Positions 15,195-25,165 of a stretch of 64,000 nucleotides of DNA are shown here, piece by piece. This stretch comes from Scatomorpha sp040765295 (lineage in GTDB: Bacteria > Bacillota > Clostridia > Oscillospirales > Oscillospiraceae). Location: the NCBI GenBank assembly GCA_040765295.1, contig JAXGSB010000001.1, forward strand, positions 1,798,001-1,862,000, read 5' to 3'. The notes below the pieces were generated by a model. That model did no database searches. It was not told the origin of the DNA and saw nothing but the letters and a program-made list of their open reading frames with translations. Made by a program: the position numbers and the translations under genes. Position 1 is the stretch's first letter, and every line of letters starts with the position of its first letter.

Positions 15195-17795
15195 TTAAAA
15201 CTCCGCCTCCTTCTTGAGCTCGGAGAGAATGTTCATCGCCTCCAGGGGCGTTATATTCTCGAGCTCCAAAATTTTGAGCTTGTCTATGAGCTTTCTCTCC
15301 CTCAAATCCGTGAGCGAAAGCTGAGTGTCTTCATTGGCTGAGACTGCAAAGGCCTCTTCCCTGAACGAGCCGCTCTCGAGCTCTTCGAGATATTTTTTTG
15401 CGCTTCTTATGAGCGATTCGCGAACTCCTGCGAGCTTGGCAACTTCTATGCCGTAGCTCTCGTCTGCCGGGCCCTCTATAATCCTGCGCATAAAGCGGAG
15501 CTTGCCGCCCTCTTTTATCGCCCTTAAAGAGTAGTTCTTGAGCCCTTCAACCTTGCCCTCGAGGGCCGTGAGTTCGTGGTAGTGAGTGGAAAACATTGTG
15601 AGAGCGCCGAGTCTGCGCTTTTCGGCGCAGTGCTCTATGAGGGCTCTGGCTATCGCCATGCCGTCGTAGGTGGATGTGCCTCTGCCGACCTCGTCCAGAA
15701 TGAGAAGGCTGCGCTCGGTGGCGTTTTCAAGTATTTCGGCAACCTCGCTCATCTCGACCATAAAGGTGGACTTGCCCCTCGTTATGTCGTCGAAGGCGCC
15801 TATTCTTGTGAACACCCTGTCGACAATGCCGAGCCTGCACTCGTCCGCGGGCACAAAGGAGCCCATCTGCGCCATGAGAACAATGAGGGCCGTCATGCGC
15901 ATATATGTGGATTTTCCCGCCATATTCGGCCCCGTTATGAGGGCAAGACGGTAATTTTTGTTTAAGTTCACATCGTTGGGCACAAAAATCTCGTCCTCGA
16001 GCGTGAGCTCGACGACAGGGTGCCGTCCCTCTCTTATATAGATACCCGTCCGTGGCTCTATCTGCGGACGAACATAGCCGTTCTCGATTGCAACTGCCGC
16101 CAAAGAGCAGAGCGAATCGAGCATGGCTATCTTCCCCGCCGTGTCGATTATCTCCTCGGTGCGCTCGGATATTTTTGATAAAAGGTCCGAGAAAAGCTCC
16201 TGCTCCAAGGCCAGCGCTCTCTCGGAGGCGCCGAGTATCTCGCCCTCGAGCTCTTTAAGCTCGGGCGTGAAATAGCGCTCGGAGGAGACCAGTGTCTGCT
16301 TTCTTATGTACTCTTCCGGCAGCTCCTTATCCCTCGCGCTGTTTGGTATGTCTATGTAGTAGCCGAAGACTCTATTATAGCCCAGCTTCAGCTTTTTTAT
16401 CCCCAATTTTTCGCGCTCTCTCTGCTCCAGGTCCCTAAGCAGCTTTGCGCTGTTTTGCTTTATTCCGCGGAGTCTGTCCACCTCTTCGGAGTAGCCTTTT
16501 TTTATAACTCCCCCGTCTCTTAAGTTGTTGGGGGCATTTTCGTCTATGCTGCGGCCTATGAGCTCCGCTATCTCGTTGAGAGTGCTCAAAAGGCTTATCT
16601 CTCTTAGCCGCCTTGCGCTAAGTCCTTGGCACAGGGCCTTTATGCAGCCTATGGGCTCTGAACTTCTTCCCAGCGCCAAGAGGTCGTTTGGGCCCGCGCT
16701 CTTCATATTTATTCTGGTGGTGAGGCGCTCCAAATCGGAGACATCCTTGAGCGCAAGCCTAATCTCCTCGCGGATTCTGCTCTCGCGAAAGAGCTCCTCC
16801 ACGGCGTTTTGTCTCTCGGTGATCAGCAGAATATCGAGAAGCGGGCGCTCTACCCAGGTTCTAAATAAGCGCTTGCCCATTGCCGTCCGGGTTCTGTCGA
16901 GCACCTTTAAAAGCGATTTCGAGCCCTTCTCGCGGCTCATGCTCTCGGTGAGCTCCAAGGCTCTTCTGGCTTCAAATCCGAGCTCCATGTAGAGGCCCTT
17001 ATCCACAAGTTTGGGAAAGTCCAAGGTTTTGGGAAGGCTCTTTTGAGTTTCGATTATATAGTCGGTGAGCAGCAAGGCTGCCTTTAAAGAGGCCGGAGGC
17101 AGAGTTTTTTTCTTTTCCCCTAAATCGTCTTTATCGGAAAAATGTTCAAAAAAGGCGCACTCGGCATCTTTCCCTAAGCTTTTATCTCTCAGGCTGCAGT
17201 ATATGCTCTGCGCCTTTATAAACTCCCTTAGGGCGTCCAACTCCAGAGCCGAGGGGTGAAGCAAGAGCTCGCTGGGGCTGAGAGAGACTATGGTGTTTAT
17301 AAGGCTTTGAACTTCGTCTTTATTAAAGCTGTAGAGCAGAAATTCTCCCCTCGAAAACTCACAGACAGCGAGTTCCAAGCTCTCTTCCTCCTGCAGAAGG
17401 GCGGCGAGGTAGTTGTTTCTTCCCTCTGTGAGCATGCCGTCCTCCATAAGCGTTCCCGCGCTTATGGTGCGTATGACTTCTCTTTGCACTATGCCCTTGG
17501 CAAACTTCGGGTCCTCCGTCTGCTCGCAGACGGCCACCTTATAGCCCTTTTCTATGAGCTTTGCAATATAGGGCTCGACCGAGTGGAAGGGCACTCCGCA
17601 CATCGGGGTCTGCTCTTCCTCGGGCACTCCCCTGTCGCGGCTTGTGAGTGTAATCTCCAGCTCGCGCGAGGCGATTATCGCGTCCTCATCGAAGAGCTCA
17701 TAGAAGTCTCCGAGCCTGAAGAAGAGAAGCGCGTCGGGATGCTCTCTCTTTATCTCGAGATATTGTTTTTTCATCGGGGTGAGCTTCTTTTTCAC
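15195..17795 (-). CDS. mutS: DNA mismatch repair protein MutS
   Basis: An 866-residue mismatch-recognition ATPase. The N-terminal mismatch-binding domain has LGDFYELF with the intercalating Phe and conserved Glu. The C-terminal ATPase has Walker A GPNMAGKST near residue 615, then FMVEMSE, DEVGRGTSTYDG (Walker B) and FSTHYHEL. It works with MutL, encoded divergently 1.5 kb away. The gene sits 9 bases behind miaB and directly in front of the CPBP protease gene. Confidence 0.97.
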   Translation of the reverse strand: MKKKLTPMKKQYLEIKREHPDALLFFRLGDFYELFDEDAIIASRELEITLTSRDRGVPEEEQTPMCGVPFHSVEPYIAKLIEKGYKVAVCEQTEDPKFAKGIVQREVIRTISAGTLMEDGMLTEGRNNYLAALLQEEESLELAVCEFSRGEFLLYSFNKDEVQSLINTIVSLSPSELLLHPSALELDALREFIKAQSIYCSLRDKSLGKDAECAFFEHFSDKDDLGEKKKTLPPASLKAALLLTDYIIETQKSLPKTLDFPKLVDKGLYMELGFEARRALELTESMSREKGSKSLLKVLDRTRTAMGKRLFRTWVERPLLDILLITERQNAVEELFRESRIREEIRLALKDVSDLERLTTRINMKSAGPNDLLALGRSSEPIGCIKALCQGLSARRLREISLLSTLNEIAELIGRSIDENAPNNLRDGGVIKKGYSEEVDRLRGIKQNSAKLLRDLEQREREKLGIKKLKLGYNRVFGYYIDIPNSARDKELPEEYIRKQTLVSSERYFTPELKELEGEILGASERALALEQELFSDLLSKISERTEEIIDTAGKIAMLDSLCSLAAVAIENGYVRPQIEPRTGIYIREGRHPVVELTLEDEIFVPNDVNLNKNYRLALITGPNMAGKSTYMRMTALIVLMAQMGSFVPADECRLGIVDRVFTRIGAFDDITRGKSTFMVEMSEVAEILENATERSLLILDEVGRGTSTYDGMAIARALIEHCAEKRRLGALTMFSTHYHELTALEGKVEGLKNYSLRAIKEGGKLRFMRRIIEGPADESYGIEVAKLAGVRESLIRSAKKYLEELESGSFREEAFAVSANEDTQLSLTDLRERKLIDKLKILELENITPLEAMNILSELKKEAEF

Positions 17796-17804
17796 GCTTT
17801 TCTC

Positions 17805-19217
17805 CTAATCTATAAGCGAGCCGAAGAGTGTCCAGGTGCTCGCTCGTTCTATGTGAGCTGTTCTGAAATGTCCCACGGCGTTCTTATATCCCTTGAGGTG
17901 CACGAGCCTGCCGCCCGAGGTTCTGGAGCTTAAAGTCTCGCCGTCTTCCTCAACGCCGTCGACCAAAACTTCTATGTCTTTGCCTATATATTCCTCATGC
18001 TTTTCCTTGGAGATTTGATTTTGAATATCCAAAAGGCGCATGAATCTCTCTTGCTTTTCCTCCGCGCTGAAGGGGTCTTCCATCTTGGCGGCTGCGGTGT
18101 TTTTGCGGGGAGAGTATATAAAGGTGAACATGGCGTCGAAGCGGACCTCTTCTATGAGGCTGAGTGTATCTGAAAATTCATCTGCCGTCTCGCCGGGAAA
18201 ACCCACTATTACATCGGTGGTGAGGACCAAATCGGGTATGAGTTTTTTGACCGTTCTGGCCTTTTCGAGGTATTCCTCTCTCGTATAGCGGCGGTTCATC
18301 GCCTTTAAAACCCTGTTCGAGCCCGCCTGCACCGGAAGGTGGAGATGCTTTGCGCAGTGAGAGCTCTCGGCCATTGCCCTGAAGAGCTCTTCTCCCGCAT
18401 CCTTGGGGTGGCTTGTCATAAAGCGAAGCCAAAAATCGCCCGGAAGCTTATCAATATCCCTTAGAAGGCCTGCAAAATTCTTATCCTCCGAAAGTCCGCG
18501 TCCGTATGAGTTTACATTCTGTCCGAGAAGCGTTATGTCTTTTACGCCCTCTGAAAGAAGTTTTTCGGCTTCTTTTATTATTATGTCGGGGCGCCGCGAG
18601 CGCTCGGGGCCGCGAAGATAGGGCACAACGCAGTAGGTGCAGAAATTGTTGCAGCCGTACATTATCGGCAGAAAGGCCTTTACGCCTCCGTCTCTCGCCC
18701 GCGGCAGTTCCTCCGCCACGGCGTCAACTCCGTCCAGGCTGCAAACAATCTTCTTGGGCCTTTCCTTCGCTTTTAAATAGAGTTCGGGGAAGCGCCAGAG
18801 CTCCTGGGGGCCGAAGATGAGGTTCACATGCCTGTATGACTTTTTCACCTTTTCGGCCACATGCTTCTGCCTTGCCATGCAGCCGCAAAGAACTATCATC
18901 ATATCGGGATTGGCCTTTTTTGCATGTGTCAGCGCTCCCAAATGCCCGAACACACGAAGTTCGGCATTCTCCCTGACAGCGCAGGTGTTTATTAGTATTA
19001 GGTCGGCCTCCGTCTCGTCCTCTGTAAAGGCATAGCCCATAAGCTCTAAATAACCGCGGAGCATTTCACTGTCGGCCTCGTTTTGCTGGCAGCCGAAAGT
19101 GCGTACCAACGCCTTGGGAAATTTGCCCTCATTGGCGAAACTCTCGCCTATGCTCTCGGCAAGCCGCTTTTGCTCTTCTGTCTTTTCTCTTTCTATCTCC
19201 ACGCGAGGTCTTCTCAT
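17805..19217 (-). CDS. miaB: tRNA-2-methylthio-N6-dimethylallyladenosine synthase MiaB
   Basis: A radical SAM methylthiotransferase modifying A37 of tRNAs that read UNN codons. The 470-residue protein has the N-terminal cluster cysteines (FGCQQNEADSE, NTCAVREN, CGCMARQ), the radical SAM motif CNNFCTYC near residue 192 and a C-terminal TRAM domain. NPDM and HLPVQAGSNRVL are also typical. It leads the miaB-mutS operon, an order frequent in Clostridia. The 114-base gap to mutL holds the divergent promoters. Confidence 0.95.
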   Translation of the reverse strand: MRRPRVEIEREKTEEQKRLAESIGESFANEGKFPKALVRTFGCQQNEADSEMLRGYLELMGYAFTEDETEADLILINTCAVRENAELRVFGHLGALTHAKKANPDMMIVLCGCMARQKHVAEKVKKSYRHVNLIFGPQELWRFPELYLKAKERPKKIVCSLDGVDAVAEELPRARDGGVKAFLPIMYGCNNFCTYCVVPYLRGPERSRRPDIIIKEAEKLLSEGVKDITLLGQNVNSYGRGLSEDKNFAGLLRDIDKLPGDFWLRFMTSHPKDAGEELFRAMAESSHCAKHLHLPVQAGSNRVLKAMNRRYTREEYLEKARTVKKLIPDLVLTTDVIVGFPGETADEFSDTLSLIEEVRFDAMFTFIYSPRKNTAAAKMEDPFSAEEKQERFMRLLDIQNQISKEKHEEYIGKDIEVLVDGVEEDGETLSSRTSGGRLVHLKGYKNAVGHFRTAHIERASTWTLFGSLID

Positions 19218-19290
19218 CCGTCCCGCCCTTTATCTTGGTTTTGACCTATTATTTTAGCATCTTAAGCTGGAAAGTTCAATCGTTCTGCTC

Positions 19291-19296
19291 TATAAT
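19291..19296 (+). promoter_or_regulatory. Probable -10 box of mutL
   Basis: TATAAT lies 35 bases before the mutL start. A TGGAAA 17 bases upstream could serve as a weak -35 hexamer. Confidence 0.5.
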
Positions 19297-19331
19297 AAGG
19301 CGAAGCTTCCCCTTGGAAGGAGTGCAGAATT

Positions 19332-21176
19332 TTGGGAAAAATCAAGCTTTTATCCCCATATCTGGCGGATCTGATTGCGGCCGGCGAAGTTGTTGAGCGC
19401 CCCGCTTCCGTTATAAAGGAGCTGATGGAAAACTCCATAGACGCCGGAGCTGAAAATATAAGCATTGAGATAAGGTCGGGCGGCCGCGAACTCATCCGCA
19501 TCACCGACGACGGCTGCGGCATGAGCGCCGAGGATGCCGCCAACGCATTTTTCCGCCACGCCACAAGCAAGCTCTATGACGAGCGCGGACTTGAGGCAAT
19601 CGGCACTCTGGGCTTTAGGGGCGAGGCTCTCTCGTCCATAGCCGCGGTTTCGGAGCTCGAGCTCTATACCCGAGAAGAGGGCTCTCCAAAAATGACGAGC
19701 TTAAAACTCAAGGCCGGAGAAATAACGGATTTTCACGAGGGCGGAGGCCCCCTTGGCACCACCGTTGTTGTAAAGGGCATATTCTATAACACCCCCGCAA
19801 GGCTCAAGTTTTTAAAGAGCGACAGGGCCGAGGCGGCCGCATGCAAAAAGGCGGCCTCGAACATAGCGCTCTCGCACCCCGAGGTTTCGGTCAAGTTTAT
19901 AAAAGACGGTGTGCAGGAATTTCTCACCCCCGGCGACGGAGACATACTTAACTGCATCTATGCGGTTTTGGGCAGAGAGCTCAGCTTTGACCTTATCCCC
20001 CTTCAGTCGGACTATGAGAACATAAGGGTTCGGGGCTTTATCTCGAAGCCACATAAGGCCAGAGGCAACAGGGCCTTGCAGTATTTCTTTATAAACGGCC
20101 GCTTCGTGCGCTCTCCTCTCCTGCTCTCGGCACTCGAGGGCGCTTACAAAAACAATATACTCAAGGGGCGCTACCCCGCCGCCGTGATTTATCTCGATAT
20201 TAAGCTCTCGCAGATAGATGTAAACGTCCATCCGCAGAAGACGGAGGTTCGCTTCTCTAACGAAAAGGAAGTTTTCGATGCGGTTTACTATTCCGTTTTA
20301 ACGGCGCTATCAAAACCCGAGGGCTCGCCCTTAGCCGCAGATGAACTTTCTTTAACAGCGGCAGAACCTGCCCCAAAAGAGGCTCCCGCTCCGGCACGCC
20401 AATCTCCTAAGCCCTCTAAATCCTCTGCCGACTTTGAGCCGAGAACGGTTCCGTCGGAAGCCAACAAAGAGCTCTACAGGCTTTTATACGACGAGAGCCT
20501 CTTCAAAAAAGAAGAGCCTAAAAAGCCGGCGAGCCCTGCCGCGGTTTTGAAAGAGCCGCAAGCGGAATATAAAGCGGTTTCCGAAAAAACACCCGAGAAG
20601 CAGGAGCTTTCCGAGCCGCCCAGAGTTATAGGCGAGGCTCTTAGCCTCTATATACTCTGCGAGTATGAAGACAGGCTTTATATCATAGATAAACACGCGG
20701 TGCACGAGAGAATAATTTTTAATGCGCTCTTAGAGCAAAAGAACGCGCCTCCGGCTCAGGCTCTCCTCTCGCCGCAGATTATAAGCCTTGATGAAGAGAG
20801 CTGCCTGAGACTCGCTGAGGAGCGTGAGGAGCTTAATAAATTGGGATTTGAGATAGACGACTTCGGCCCCTCGACCTTTATAGTCAGGGCTGTTCCGAGG
20901 GGCATTTCGGCCTCGGAGGCTCAGCCACTTTTGGAGGAGCTTTTGAGCGGAGTGCGCTCTCCTCGTGATGCGGGCGATAAAAGGCAGGAAGAGCGGCTTA
21001 AAACAGTGGCCTGCCGGGCCGCTTTGAAGGCGGGAGATTCCGCCGAGCCCGAAGAGCTTTTAGAGCTTTGCAAAAAAGTTCTCTCGGGCGAGATACGCTT
21101 TTGTCCCCACGGAAGGCCTGTTGTATTCTCTTATTCGAGGAACGAACTCGACAAGCTTTTCGACAGGATAGTATAG
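19332..21176 (+). CDS. mutL: DNA mismatch repair protein MutL
   Basis: A 614-residue GHKL ATPase that couples MutS mismatch recognition to strand incision. The N-terminal domain has ELMENSIDAGA, DDGCGM and GFRGEALSSI. A Pro/Ala/Lys-rich linker spans about residues 335-430. The C-terminal domain has DKHAVHER, matching the DQHAxxE endonuclease motif with Lys for Gln, plus ACRAALKAGD and CPHGRPV. This suggests a nicking-competent MutL of the kind used by bacteria lacking MutH. The TTG start has AAGGAG 9 bases upstream. Confidence 0.95.
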   Translation: MGKIKLLSPYLADLIAAGEVVERPASVIKELMENSIDAGAENISIEIRSGGRELIRITDDGCGMSAEDAANAFFRHATSKLYDERGLEAIGTLGFRGEALSSIAAVSELELYTREEGSPKMTSLKLKAGEITDFHEGGGPLGTTVVVKGIFYNTPARLKFLKSDRAEAAACKKAASNIALSHPEVSVKFIKDGVQEFLTPGDGDILNCIYAVLGRELSFDLIPLQSDYENIRVRGFISKPHKARGNRALQYFFINGRFVRSPLLLSALEGAYKNNILKGRYPAAVIYLDIKLSQIDVNVHPQKTEVRFSNEKEVFDAVYYSVLTALSKPEGSPLAADELSLTAAEPAPKEAPAPARQSPKPSKSSADFEPRTVPSEANKELYRLLYDESLFKKEEPKKPASPAAVLKEPQAEYKAVSEKTPEKQELSEPPRVIGEALSLYILCEYEDRLYIIDKHAVHERIIFNALLEQKNAPPAQALLSPQIISLDEESCLRLAEEREELNKLGFEIDDFGPSTFIVRAVPRGISASEAQPLLEELLSGVRSPRDAGDKRQEERLKTVACRAALKAGDSAEPEELLELCKKVLSGEIRFCPHGRPVVFSYSRNELDKLFDRIV

Positions 21177-21239
21177 TTTGAGGATAACGACGACCCCATC
21201 TGACGCCTAACGGCGTAATTTAAAAATCTGCGATAATCC

Positions 21240-21545
21240 CTTGCCCGCCCTGTGTAAGGGCGGGTGGCGCGGCGTTAGCCGTGACGGGAGGGTTGACAAA
21301 AAGACTTGAGTATAATGAGCTGTAAAGTCGTTTGCAATGCAGTACAGTTATTAAGCCGATATCAGCCACTTTAGTTATTCAAAGAAATATACTGCGGCGG
21401 AACAACCCCTCAGTCAAAAACCTGCGGTTTTTGCCAGCTCCCCTTGCACAGGGGAGCCAAGTAAAAGCGCGAAATTGTGAGATTTGAGCATCAATCCCCC
21501 TCTGCCGACTGCGGTCGGCATCTCCCCCTTAGACTCAAGGTGGAG
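21240..21545. repeat. Dispersed paired-hairpin repeat, copy A
   Basis: This 560-base gap after mutL holds no gene. It contains three related hairpin units. One is inverted (CTTGCCCGCC to GGGAGGGTTG, 21240-21293), one is direct (CAACCCCTCAGTC to GGGGAGCCAAG, 21401-21463) and a third direct unit starts TCAATCCCCC (21491-21545). Each has CAAYCCC, then a small hairpin, then a CYCCCYTT/GGGGAG-type hairpin. The first two enclose about 105 bases with TTAAGCCG. A very similar arrangement recurs at 22852-23073. Confidence 0.75.
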
Positions 21546-21735
21546 AAAACTCTTTTGTTTTTGGCTTCTTTTTCTCGCCTGTTTGTGGTATTATACTTTC
21601 TATTGAACAAATCTCAATAAACGCTTCTCTGCCCAAAATTGCGGTGAGTTTTATTTTGTGTTTATTGTTTTATAAAACTCGGAAATTTATTTTTATATAA
21701 ATTTAATTAAACAAAGTTTTTAAAAGGAGGAAAAA

Positions 21736-22687
21736 ATGAAAAGATTTACAGCACTGCTGCTCACAGCTTTAATGCTCCTTTCGCTTACAGCTTGCGGCGG
21801 AGAAACCGTACCCCCCCCCCCCGCAGGGTGAAAGCGCCGGCGGCTTAGAGGGCAAAACAGACGCCGCAGAGGAGAAGGAAATCACCTTCACCGAGCAGGT
21901 TGTTGCCGACAATAAAGAATGCAAAATCACAATTACCGGGTTTGGGCGTGAAGAATCGGGCACTTTTTACCTCAATACACTCTTGGAAAACAAGTCGTCC
22001 GATAAAACTTATTGTTTTAGCTTGAATTCGGCAGCTGTTAACGGAGTTTCATTCTTGTGCTGGTTTAACGAAACGCTTGCTCCCGGCGTAAAGCGCGACA
22101 GCAAAATCTACCTCTCGGATTGGAATTTTTGTTATAATGATATTGGCGACTATACCGACATTGAACTGGTCTTCCAAGTTCAGGATGACAGTAGTCATGA
22201 AAATGTTCTTGAGAGAAAAACAGTCCATATATATCCTTACGGAGAAGACAAAGCCGCTGAATTTGTAAGAGAGGCGCAGCCTTCCGACAAGATTATTTTA
22301 GACAATGAATATGCTACCGTAATCTTCGTGGGGGAGGCTAATGAAAAGTATAAAGAAAGATTTGACCGCGAAGAGTATAATTTCGAGACGTTTGTTATAA
22401 ATAAAACTGATAAAAGGCTTATGATTTGTCGTCGTGATTCCATTTATGTAAACGGATTTAAGTCAGATCAATCGGGATGGTACACAGAAGTTGATGGCGG
22501 CAAATGCAGTTTTAGTAATATACAATTTACTAAAGAAGACTTAGAGAAATACGGCATCAAAGATTATGAAGATATTGAAGAAATTAAGTTTAAATTAGGA
22601 ATATATGATTTCAGTATTGATGATTATGGTTTTTATACTGGCATAAAAAATTTACTGGGAGGACATGAAATTACATTGAACCCGTGA
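21736..22687 (+). pseudogene. Lipoprotein gene out of frame at a poly-C tract (phase-variable or broken)
   Basis: ATG at 21736, after AAAAGGAGG, starts a lipoprotein signal (MKRFTALLL...LSLTAC with lipobox LTAC, then GGETVP). A run of 12 C at 21811-21822 is followed in frame by GCA GGG TGA, so the protein stops at 31 residues. Moving by one base after the tract opens a frame that continues PQGESAGGLEGKTDA and runs unbroken to 22687. Losing one C, or gaining two, would give one lipoprotein of about 316 residues. I do not recognise the C-terminal domain. The gene lies between two copies of the dispersed repeat. Confidence 0.75.
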
Positions 22688-22739
22688 ATAATAAAAGGCT
22701 GACGCTGTTTTAGTGTCAGTCTTTTTTTATGTCCAAAAA

Positions 22740-23095
22740 CGGCTCTTTTGCGCAGGGGAGCCAAGGGAAAGCGCGAAACCTTTGGCATTTACAAGTTAAG
22801 TTGAGGAAGCCCCAAGTTGAAAAGCTAAAATATGCAAAATTTGCAATTTCTCTTGCCCGCCCTGTGCAAGGGCGGGTGGCGCGGCGCAAGCCGTGACGGG
22901 AGGGTTGACAGACAAATAGACATAGTGTGCTGCTGAGTTTATTTGAAATGCAGCTCAGATATTAAGCCGACATTAGCCACTGTAATTAATAGAAGATACT
23001 ACTGCAGCAGAACAACCCCTCAGTCAAAAACCTGCGGTTTTCGACAGCTCCCCCTACACGGTGGAGCCAAGGGAAGGCGCGAAGCGTGAACTTTA
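22740..23095. repeat. Dispersed paired-hairpin repeat, copy B
   Basis: An inverted pair of hairpin units (22852-22908 minus, 23012-23073 plus) encloses about 100 bases containing ATTAAGCCGACATTAGCCAC. It aligns over its length with 21240-21463. A partial unit (CAGGGGAGCCAAGG) precedes it at 22757. No coding potential is seen. Confidence 0.75.
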
Positions 23096-23171
23096 AGTTT
23101 ATATCTGCAAAAATTCATCATTTTTCACAGCAATATGACGTAAAATGCTTAAAATTTATATTCTTTTCAGC

Positions 23172-23200
23172 TTGACTTTTATAAAAATCTCTTTTATAGT
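23172..23200 (+). promoter_or_regulatory. Promoter of the metNIQ operon
   Basis: TTGACT (23172-23177) and TATAGT (23195-23200) are 17 bases apart, immediately upstream of the T-box leader. Confidence 0.8.
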
Positions 23201-23206
23201 GTTATC

Positions 23207-23469
23207 TGCCAAAGACCTTGAAGGAGAGAGTAGGCTTTAAGTTTCGGCACAGAGAGCCCTCAAATTGCTGAGAGAGGGAGCGAAAGTTACTGCTGAAGAT
23301 GGCTCCGGAGTTGCGCACCGACTGCCTAGGGCACAGGCTGCGACGGGTGAGCCCGTTATAGCGAAGTGGGTATGATGGTACTCAGTGAGGCGGCATGATG
23401 CGAGTCTGCCGTGAATTAGGGTGGTAACGCGATTTTTTCGCCCCTGACTTTTTTGTCAGGGGCGTTTTT
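23207..23469 (+). promoter_or_regulatory. T-box leader (methionine) of metNIQ
   Basis: A typical T-box riboswitch that senses uncharged tRNA. The Stem I region with AGAGAG-type motifs precedes a specifier loop GAAGATGGC in which ATG at 23299-23301 is the likely Met codon. The T-box sequence AGGGTGGTAACGCG is at 23418-23431, with UGGU to pair with the tRNA ACCA end. A terminator stem (CGCCCCTGAC with GTCAGGGGCG, 23439-23464) ends in TTTTT. Met starvation should allow read-through into the methionine transporter. Confidence 0.92.
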
Positions 23470-23490
23470 CGTTTCGGAGGTTATAAATAA

Positions 23491-24501
23491 TTGGATTCCA
23501 TAATAAGCATTAAAAATCTTACAAAGACCTTTGGCGAGGGCGACGGGAAAATCTGGGCGCTCTCCGAGATTAATCTCGAGATTGAAAGAGGCGAGATATT
23601 CGGCATCATAGGTCTTTCGGGAGCCGGCAAGTCGACTCTGGTCCGCTCGATAAACCTGTTGGAGCGGCCCGATTACGGCTCGATTAAGCTTGACGGAGTG
23701 GAGCTCACCGCACTCAGCAATAAGGAGCTTCGCAAAAAGCGGCGCGACATCGGCATGATTTTTCAGGGATTCAACCTGCTCATGCAGAAGACGGCCTTCG
23801 AGAATGTGCTCTTTCCGCTTAAGCTTGCGAAGGTCCCCAAAAAGGAAGCCGAAGAGAGAGCTATGGAGCTCCTCAGGCTTGTCGACATCGAAGATAAGAA
23901 AAACGCCTATCCCGCCCAACTCAGCGGCGGACAGAAGCAGAGAGTGGCTATAGCCCGCGCGCTTGTGACAAGGCCTTCGGTTTTGCTCTGCGACGAGGCG
24001 ACAAGCGCCTTGGACCCGAACACGACCGACCAGATTCTTAAGCTCATAAAGGACTTGAGCGACAAAATGCAAGTTACGGTGATAATAATCACCCACGAGA
24101 TGAAGGTCGTTGAGCAGATTTGCTCGAGAGTCGCAATCATCTCCGACAGCCGCATAGTCGAGCAGGGGCCCGTGAACGAGGTTTTTAAAAGGCCCAAGAG
24201 CGAGGCCGGCAGAAGACTCTTCTTCCCTGCCAGCGACCAGCTCACGAGACTGCAGGGCGGCGGCGAGCTTATCAGGCTCATCTTCGACGGCGATGTGACC
24301 GACAGCCCTATACTCTCGCAGATGGTGCTGGATGTCGGCGACTGCGTGAACCTGGTATATGCCGATACCAGAGTAATCGACGGCAAAATCTACGGACACA
24401 CCCTGATAAGACTGCCCGAAAACAGGGAGAGCTCTTATAAGATGCAGAACTGGCTTCGCGATAAAGGCATAAACTTCGGAAGAGAGGACAGCAATGATTG
24501 A
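23491..24501 (+). CDS. metN: Methionine ABC transporter, ATP-binding protein
   Basis: A 336-residue ABC ATPase. Walker A GLSGAGKST is near residue 43, signature LSGGQKQR near 144 and Walker B VLLCDEATSALD near 164. A C-terminal NIL regulatory domain (about residues 255-336), typical of MetN, binds methionine for trans-inhibition. The TTG start has GGAGG 10 bases upstream. The gene follows the Met T-box and overlaps metI by 8 bases. Confidence 0.95.
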   Translation: MDSIISIKNLTKTFGEGDGKIWALSEINLEIERGEIFGIIGLSGAGKSTLVRSINLLERPDYGSIKLDGVELTALSNKELRKKRRDIGMIFQGFNLLMQKTAFENVLFPLKLAKVPKKEAEERAMELLRLVDIEDKKNAYPAQLSGGQKQRVAIARALVTRPSVLLCDEATSALDPNTTDQILKLIKDLSDKMQVTVIIITHEMKVVEQICSRVAIISDSRIVEQGPVNEVFKRPKSEAGRRLFFPASDQLTRLQGGGELIRLIFDGDVTDSPILSQMVLDVGDCVNLVYADTRVIDGKIYGHTLIRLPENRESSYKMQNWLRDKGINFGREDSND

Positions 24502-25141
24502 ACTGATCGGATATGGAATTTTAGACACCCTGTATGTGACCGTGCTCTCAACTCTGCTCGCATATGTAATAGGTCTGCCGCTTGGGCTTGTACTCTTTGC
24601 CGTCTCCGACGAGGGCCTCAGCCCCAGCAGGACGCTCTACAGGATTTTGGGCGGCGTGGTGAACTTTCTGCGCTCCGTGCCTTTCCTCATACTTTTGGTC
24701 TGGGTTGTTCCCATCACCCGCTTTATAGTCGGCACGGCGGTGGGAAGCAAGGCCACGATAGTTCCCTTGGTAATAGCGGCTTTTCCCTTCATTGCCAGAA
24801 TGGCTGAAGGCTCTGCAAAGGAGGTGGATCGGGGCGTAATCGAAGCGTCCCTATCTATGGGAGCCTCGCCCTTCGAGATTATCTGCCACGTCATTCTCCC
24901 CGAGGCAAGACCCTCGCTCATAAACGGGGCTGCCATAGTCACAATGACGGTTTTGAGCTATAACGCCATGGCAGGTATTGTCGGAGGCTCGGGTCTCGGC
25001 GCCATAGCCATTAACTACGGCTACTACAGAGGCCGCACCGACATAATGTCGGGCATGATAGTCCTGCTCGTGCTCATGGTCTGGTTTTTCCAGACTTTAG
25101 GAAACTACTTCTCGGTAAAGTTCGACAAAAGATTAAAATAA
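24494..25141 (+). CDS. metI: Methionine ABC transporter, permease
   Basis: A 215-residue membrane permease with five hydrophobic helices. The MetI-type EAA loop is EASLSMGASPFEIICHVILPEA, split here as EASLSMGASPF and HVILPEARPSL, and the SYNAMAGIVGGSGLG segment is typical. It pairs with MetN at the membrane to import methionine. Confidence 0.95.
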   Translation: MIELIGYGILDTLYVTVLSTLLAYVIGLPLGLVLFAVSDEGLSPSRTLYRILGGVVNFLRSVPFLILLVWVVPITRFIVGTAVGSKATIVPLVIAAFPFIARMAEGSAKEVDRGVIEASLSMGASPFEIICHVILPEARPSLINGAAIVTMTVLSYNAMAGIVGGSGLGAIAINYGYYRGRTDIMSGMIVLLVLMVWFFQTLGNYFSVKFDKRLK

Positions 25142-25165
25142 AAATAATATTAGGAGGATATAAAA

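Noticed and set aside
23416..24528. Long minus-strand frame opposite metN
   Set aside because: It is a shadow of metN, whose Walker and signature motifs are on the plus strand behind a T-box.
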